Positions 59,502 through 64,000 of a stretch of DNA of 64,000 nucleotides are shown here, piece by piece. The position numbers were made by a program, and so were the translations under genes. The DNA lies in the NCBI GenBank assembly GCA_910577015.1, contig CAJTKU010000001.1:124001-188000 (forward strand). Direction: 5' to 3'. The DNA is from an uncultured Lachnospiraceae bacterium (lineage in GTDB: Bacteria > Bacillota > Clostridia > Lachnospirales > Lachnospiraceae). The notes under the pieces are model-generated. The model saw only the letters and a program-made list of their open reading frames with translations, was not told where the DNA came from and ran no database searches. Every line of letters starts with the position of its first letter. The stretch's first letter is position 1.

Positions 59502-61742
59502 TTAACCCCTGACTTTGGTTCCCTTGCTGTCCCGTTTTCCGAGTTTCAGACTGTTTAATACAAGATTCTTGTTTTTATACTTAATGGAAGTTTCTACCGC
59601 GTTCTGGGTGTAATAGACGGCTTCCAGCGCGTCATTTGCAGAAAGTTTCATGCCCCTGACGCCGATGGCGCCCTTTTTCTTTTCCGGTATTTCATCCATC
59701 GGAAACCGGAGGAAGAAACCTTCCGCCGACTGTAACACGATATTGCGCTGTTCCTTCAGGATGGAAACATGCAAAAGTTCATCCCCGTCATTTAACTTAG
59801 TGGCGGCAACCAGCCGTTTGCTCACATCAAATTCACCGCCGTCAACCACTTTCATCATTGCCTGTTTCGTCACAAAAACCAGCCTGTAAAGATTCAGTTC
59901 CGTCTGGCTTGCCACGCACAAAATGCTTTCTTTGTCTGAACTGTAATTGCTGACATTATCTATGGGGACTCCTTTATCCCTAAACTTGCCGAAAGGCAAA
60001 TCCAGCACCTTCACGGTGTGCAGCTGTCCGGTATTGGTAAAAATACAAATCCTGCCCGTATTTTTGCACCGGATTACATATCTGCTTTCTGCGTCTGCCG
60101 CTTCCTGATTCCTTTCATATGTGGCGGCGTCAATCGTTTTGGCATAGCCAAAACGGTCCATCAGAAAGACTACTTCCATCTCCTCCAGTTTCTTTTCCTC
60201 ATATACGGCTTCCTTTGCATTTTCAATCCGGGTTTTTCTGGGTCTGCCGTATTCCTTCTTAATGGCTTCCAGTTCGTTCATGATGACCTGCGCCATGGAT
60301 TCTTTTCTTTCCAGAATGTCTTCATAGCGGTAAATATTGGCCATGGTCTCTTCATGTTCCCGAATCAATGCCTCTATTTCCAGACCAATCAGCTTGTACA
60401 GCCGCATTTCCAGAATGGCGTTCGCCTGCTTTTCCGTAAACTGGAGCTGGGCAGCCATGATTTTGGACTCTTTTGTCTTGAACCGGATTCCGTCAATTTT
60501 ACCTTCTACCAGACATGCCTTCGCCATTGCCCGGTCTTTGGAACCCCTCAGGATTTCAATAATCAGGTCTATGACATTGCAGGCTTTGATTAATCCCTCT
60601 TGAATCTCTTTTCTTTCTATTTCCTTTTGAAGGAGCGTGTTATATTTCCTGGTTGTAACCTCAAACTGAAAATCCACATTGGCCTTTATCAGCTGCTTTA
60701 AGCCCATGGTTTCCGGACGGCCCTGGGAGATAGCCAGCATATTGACGCCAAAGGTATCCTCCAGACGGGTCTTTTTGTACAGCATATTGGTAAAGTTGTC
60801 CACATCCGTGTCTTTCCTGAGTTCAATGACAATGCGGATTCCTTCTTTGGAAGACTGGTTGGAAATATCCAGAATATCCGCCGTCTTCTTGGTTTCGGAA
60901 AGCGCCGCCACATCGGAAAGGAATTTAGCAATATTGGCGCCTATCATGGTATAGGGAATCTCGGTAATGACCAGATTGATTTTCCCACCTTTTCCCTTTT
61001 CTACCTCGACCTTTCCCCGCAGCTTAATCTTCCCCGTCCCTGTTTCGTAGATATCCAGAAGTTCATCCTTGTTTATCACAATGCCTCCGGTAGGAAAATC
61101 GGGTCCTTTCAGATACTTCATCAATTCACGGGTGGAGATGCCGGAATCTTTCATGTATGCCTTGACGGCGTCTATCACTTCCGCAAGGTTATGGGGCGGG
61201 ATGCTTGTTGCCATTCCCACGGCAATCCCTTCCGAACCGTTTACCAGCAGATTCGGAATTTTAACCGGTAATACGGAAGGTTCCTTTTCCGTCTCGTCAA
61301 AATTGGGGACAAAATCCACCACGTCCTTGTCCAAATCCGCCAAAAAAGCTTCCTGTGTAATCTTTTCCAGACGGGCTTCCGTGTAACGCATGGCAGCCGC
61401 GCCGTCGCCTTCGATATTGCCGAAATTGCCGTGTCCGTCAATCAAAGGCAGCCCCTTCTTAAAATCCTGCGCCATCACGACAAGCGCTTCGTATATGGAA
61501 CTGTCGCCGTGCGGATGGTACTTACCCATGGTATCCCCCACGATACGCGCGCTTTTCCTATACGGCCTGTCGTAACGGATTCCCAATTCATGCATATCGT
61601 AAAGGGTACGTCTCTGCACCGGTTTTAAACCGTCGCGCACATCCGGCAGCGCCCTTGCCACAATCACGCTCATGGCATAGTCGATGTAGGATTTCTGCAT
61701 CAAATCGGAATATTCTGTTCTTATAATTCTGTTATCGTCCAT
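59502..61742 (-). CDS. parC: DNA topoisomerase IV subunit A
   Basis: The cleavage subunit of a type II topoisomerase. At 746 residues the N-terminal domain has the active-site Tyr in AAAMRYTEARLEKI. The quinolone-determining region reads KYHPHGDSSIYEALV, with the usual susceptible Ser and Glu. The C-terminal half has beta-pinwheel-like repeats but no GyrA-box (QRRGGKG), arguing for ParC rather than GyrA. Located next to parE and far from any dnaA-gyrB-like region in this window. Start ATG 61742. Confidence 0.92.
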   Translation of the reverse strand: MDDNRIIRTEYSDLMQKSYIDYAMSVIVARALPDVRDGLKPVQRRTLYDMHELGIRYDRPYRKSARIVGDTMGKYHPHGDSSIYEALVVMAQDFKKGLPLIDGHGNFGNIEGDGAAAMRYTEARLEKITQEAFLADLDKDVVDFVPNFDETEKEPSVLPVKIPNLLVNGSEGIAVGMATSIPPHNLAEVIDAVKAYMKDSGISTRELMKYLKGPDFPTGGIVINKDELLDIYETGTGKIKLRGKVEVEKGKGGKINLVITEIPYTMIGANIAKFLSDVAALSETKKTADILDISNQSSKEGIRIVIELRKDTDVDNFTNMLYKKTRLEDTFGVNMLAISQGRPETMGLKQLIKANVDFQFEVTTRKYNTLLQKEIERKEIQEGLIKACNVIDLIIEILRGSKDRAMAKACLVEGKIDGIRFKTKESKIMAAQLQFTEKQANAILEMRLYKLIGLEIEALIREHEETMANIYRYEDILERKESMAQVIMNELEAIKKEYGRPRKTRIENAKEAVYEEKKLEEMEVVFLMDRFGYAKTIDAATYERNQEAADAESRYVIRCKNTGRICIFTNTGQLHTVKVLDLPFGKFRDKGVPIDNVSNYSSDKESILCVASQTELNLYRLVFVTKQAMMKVVDGGEFDVSKRLVAATKLNDGDELLHVSILKEQRNIVLQSAEGFFLRFPMDEIPEKKKGAIGVRGMKLSANDALEAVYYTQNAVETSIKYKNKNLVLNSLKLGKRDSKGTKVRG

Positions 61743-61751
61743 TTCCTTCTC

Positions 61752-63674
61752 CTAAATATCCAACTCCGCATCATGCGCATGTTCATGAATAAACGCCTTT
61801 CTGGGAGGCACATCCGTTCCCATCAGCATCTCGGTAATCTCAGAGGCCATTCTGGCGTCCTCAATCTCAATTCTTTTTAACAGCCTCGTCTCAGGGTCCA
61901 GCGTGGTTTCCCAAAGCTGGGAGGCGTCCATTTCCCCAAGTCCCTTATACCTCTGAAGGGTAAAAGGCGCCTTATGGGTTTTCCTGTATTTTTCCAGCGC
62001 TTTGTCATCATACAGGTACTGCTCCGCGCCTTTACTCGGCATTGCCTTGTACAGCGGGGGCATTGCCTGATAAATATGCCCTTCATATATCAGTTCCGGC
62101 ATAAAGCGGTAAAACAGGGTCAAAAGCAGGGTACTGATATGCGCGCCGTCCACATCCGCGTCGGCCATGATGATGATTTTGTCGTACCTGAGTTTGGAAA
62201 TGTCAAAATCATTGCCGTAGCCTTCCGAGAAACCACAGCCAAAGGCATTAATCATGGTTTTGATTTCCGCATTGGCAAGCACCTTGTCTATGCTGGCCTT
62301 TTCCACATTCAATATCTTTCCGCGGATGGGAAGGATTGCCTGGAACATGCGGTTGCGCGCCATTTTTGCGCTTCCGCCCGCACTGTCTCCCTCCACGATG
62401 AAGATTTCACATTTTGACGCGTCCCTGGACTCACAGTTTGCCAGTTTACCGTTGCTGTCAAAAGAAAACTTTTGTTTTGTCAGCATATTGGTTTTGGCTT
62501 TTTCCTCTGTCTTTCTGATTTTGGCCGCTTTTTCCGCACAGCCGATTACGTTTTTTAAGGTTTCCAGATTCCGGTCAAAAAAACGCACCACTTCTTCACC
62601 CGTAATCTTGCTGACCACCTTTGCGGCGTCCTGATTGTCCAGTTTCGTCTTGGTCTGACCTTCAAACCTGGGGTCGGGATGTTTGATGGAAACCACCGCC
62701 GTCATACCGTTGCGCACATCCGCGCCGGTAAAATTGACATCTTTTTCTTTTAAAATGCCCAGTTCCCTTGCGTATGAATTGATGATATTGGTAAAAGAAC
62801 TCTTAAAGCCTGTCAGATGCGTGCCGCCTTCCGCATTGTATATATTATTACAAAATCCAAGTACATTTTCATGAAATTCATTTACATACTGGAACGCCAC
62901 TTCAACGGAAATCCCTTCACTTTCCCCTGAAAAAGAAATGACATCGTGGATTCCTTCTTTCGATTTGTTCATGTCCTTAATAAAGCCCGTAATGCCTTCA
63001 GGTTCATGGAACTCCACATGTTCCGTGACTTCCCTGCGCCTGTCCTCATAAATGATGGTAAGGCTCGGATTCAGATAAGCCGTTTCATGCAGCCTGCTCT
63101 TTACCTCATCCTCCTTAAACCGGGTCTTGTCAAAAATGGTGTCATCCGGAAGAAAATTGATGACGGTTCCTGTCTCCTTTGTTTTGCCTACCACAGGCAG
63201 AAGTCCGTTTACCAAATCAGTCACCGGAAGCCCTTTTTCATAAGAGTCCTCAAATATCTGCCCGCCATTTTTGACCCTTACGGTCAATCTGTTGGACAAT
63301 GCATTTACGACAGAAGAGCCTACCCCATGCAGCCCTCCGCTGGTTTTGTAGGCGTTGTTGTCAAATTTACCGCCGGCATGAAGGGTCGTAAAAACAAGAC
63401 GCTCCGCACTGACGCCCTTTTCATGCATTCCCACCGGAATCCCACGGCCGTTATCCTCCACCGTGGCTGAACCGTCCGCTTCCAGCGTAACCTTTATCGT
63501 ATCGCAGTACCCTGCCAGATGCTCGTCCACCGCATTATCCACGATTTCATATATCAGATGGTTAAGGCCTTTGGTGGACACACTGCCGATATACATGCCC
63601 GGCCGCTTCCTGACTGCCTCCAACCCCTCCAGCACGGTTATGCTGGAAGCATCATAATTGTTTGCTTTTGCCAT
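61752..63674 (-). CDS. parE: DNA topoisomerase IV subunit B
   Basis: The ATPase subunit paired with ParC. The 640 residues hold the GHKL ATPase (EIVDNAVDEHLAG, VEDNGRGIPVG, GLHGVGSSVVNALS) and TOPRIM motifs EGDSAGGSA and MADADVDGAHI. ATG 63674 follows AAGGAGAG; the longer frame to 63734 crosses the promoter. parC begins 9 bases downstream, so parE-parC-rsmD-coaD may form one transcription unit. Confidence 0.93.
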   Translation of the reverse strand: MAKANNYDASSITVLEGLEAVRKRPGMYIGSVSTKGLNHLIYEIVDNAVDEHLAGYCDTIKVTLEADGSATVEDNGRGIPVGMHEKGVSAERLVFTTLHAGGKFDNNAYKTSGGLHGVGSSVVNALSNRLTVRVKNGGQIFEDSYEKGLPVTDLVNGLLPVVGKTKETGTVINFLPDDTIFDKTRFKEDEVKSRLHETAYLNPSLTIIYEDRRREVTEHVEFHEPEGITGFIKDMNKSKEGIHDVISFSGESEGISVEVAFQYVNEFHENVLGFCNNIYNAEGGTHLTGFKSSFTNIINSYARELGILKEKDVNFTGADVRNGMTAVVSIKHPDPRFEGQTKTKLDNQDAAKVVSKITGEEVVRFFDRNLETLKNVIGCAEKAAKIRKTEEKAKTNMLTKQKFSFDSNGKLANCESRDASKCEIFIVEGDSAGGSAKMARNRMFQAILPIRGKILNVEKASIDKVLANAEIKTMINAFGCGFSEGYGNDFDISKLRYDKIIIMADADVDGAHISTLLLTLFYRFMPELIYEGHIYQAMPPLYKAMPSKGAEQYLYDDKALEKYRKTHKAPFTLQRYKGLGEMDASQLWETTLDPETRLLKRIEIEDARMASEITEMLMGTDVPPRKAFIHEHAHDAELDI

Positions 63675-63724
63675 TTGATTACTCTCCTTAATAAACCGCA
63701 AAAAAAATCTTTGCACACATACGC

Positions 63725-63753
63725 AGTATACCATAGATTTTGTATGTGTGCAA
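63725..63753 (-). promoter_or_regulatory. Promoter of parE-parC
   Basis: On the minus strand TTGCAC (63753-63748), 17-base spacer and TATACT (63730-63725), about 50 bases upstream of the parE start codon. Confidence 0.78.
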
Positions 63754-63777
63754 AGAAAAAGATACTATTTGTAGGGA

Positions 63778-63819
63778 ATTGCCTGCATTCTATACGCTTA
63801 TTTTCTTACAGCAGGCAAT
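63778..63819 (-). terminator. Hairpin around the degV stop codon
   Basis: A perfect 9-bp inverted repeat ATTGCCTGC (63778-63786) and GCAGGCAAT (63811-63819) brackets the degV stop codon. There is no good T-tract, so its role as a terminator is uncertain. Confidence 0.4.
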
Positions 63820-63999
63820 AGCAAGCGCGCCGGGACCGATATGGCAGGCAACACTCAATGAAAGCGGGTCTATGTGAATGTCATATCCGGGAAATGCTTC
63901 TGCAAGCTCGGATTTTAACTGCTCTGCCGCTTCGCTGTTGTGCGTATGCGCAATCTGAAGCCAGATTCCTTTTTCTTCGGTGAGTCCGCCAAAACGATT
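63790..63999 (-). CDS. DegV family protein, C-terminal end (partial)
   Basis: The last 69 codons of a gene that continues past the right edge of the window. The frame ends with SLSVACHIGPGALAIACCKK and a TAG at 63792-63790. This matches the C-terminus of DegV-type fatty-acid-binding proteins, which bind fatty acids for FakA-dependent phosphorylation. Only the end is visible. Confidence 0.85.
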   Translation of the reverse strand, partial: NRFGGLTEEKGIWLQIAHTHNSEAAEQLKSELAEAFPGYDIHIDPLSLSVACHIGPGALAIACCKKISV

Positions 64000-64000
64000 G

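Noticed and set aside
59502..63674. Calling the topoisomerase genes gyrA/gyrB
   Set aside because: The A subunit lacks the GyrA-box in its C-terminal domain, and the pair lies outside any origin-like context, so parC/parE fits better; only a phylogeny would be conclusive.
1..64000. CRISPR arrays, prophage, transposases, toxin-antitoxin pairs and tRNA or rRNA genes
   Set aside because: No regularly spaced repeats, phage structural genes, transposase motifs, paired small toxin/antitoxin frames or cloverleaf-like intergenic segments were seen; the gaps are too short for most of these.

Overview
The window is a gene-dense piece of a Gram-positive, low-to-moderate GC clostridial chromosome, most likely family Lachnospiraceae. 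This is inferred from gene order and protein families: miaB/mutS/mutL/miaA, an mreBCD-PBP2-minCDE-rodA cluster with minE, rplU-prp-rpmA with an L27 N-terminal extension, a lexA/yneA divergent pair, a short HisG with HisZ, and the radical-SAM/DUF2344/RNase G cluster. No phage, insertion sequence, CRISPR array, rRNA or tRNA was seen.

Left part (1-30.8 kb, all plus strand). It opens with the 3' end of miaB and a SulP anion transporter, followed by mismatch repair and tRNA isopentenylation (mutS, mutL, miaA), a PLP enzyme and radC. Next is a long cell-shape and division block: mreB, mreC, mreD, a PBP2 with a large insertion, minC, minD, minE, rodA, then mgsA and a D,D-carboxypeptidase lipoprotein. 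A 189-nt near-continuous palindrome separates this block from a small P-loop protein of unknown role. Then come a HlyD-like protein, yggS, sepF, aroB, lspA, an RluD-type pseudouridine synthase and a cytidylate-kinase-like protein. The ribosome-assembly group follows: L21 leader, rplU, prp, rpmA, obgE, yhbY, nadD, yqeK, rsfS.

Middle (30.8-38.4 kb, strands mixed). A bidirectional terminator and a DUF378 protein lead to the SOS control region: lexA and a yneA-like division inhibitor diverge from a segment with three or four LexA-box-like sites. A XerS-like recombinase, a TtcA-like thiolase, a small lipoprotein, an AI-2E-family permease, two AT-rich genes (GNAT, NUDIX), dtd and a cytidine-deaminase-like gene follow. 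Non-coding structures here include one copy of a two-hairpin dispersed repeat (34.1-34.3 kb) and a perfect 16-bp inverted repeat (37.8 kb).

Right part (38.4-64 kb, nearly all minus strand). It holds a NUDIX gene, RNase G, DUF2344, and a radical-SAM protein whose C-terminus is encoded by the second copy of the dispersed repeat. Next is a histidine operon hisZ-G-D-B-IE with a strong promoter and a palindromic operator candidate. After it come recU, pseudouridine synthases, an SDR, a YgiQ-type radical SAM protein, a HAD phosphatase, a thioesterase, a YlbJ-like membrane protein (plus strand), a membrane-anchored amidase, a coiled-coil protein, coaD, rsmD and parC/parE. The window ends in the C-terminus of a DegV-family protein.

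Most genes are ordinary housekeeping genes. The least explained items are the 189-nt palindrome, the two-copy repeat that supplies a protein tail, the 16-bp inverted repeat, the HisA/HisF-like domain fused to HisIE, and the 240-residue PBP2 insertion. I did not find a complete undescribed multi-gene system. All assignments are from reading the sequence; no database search was run.
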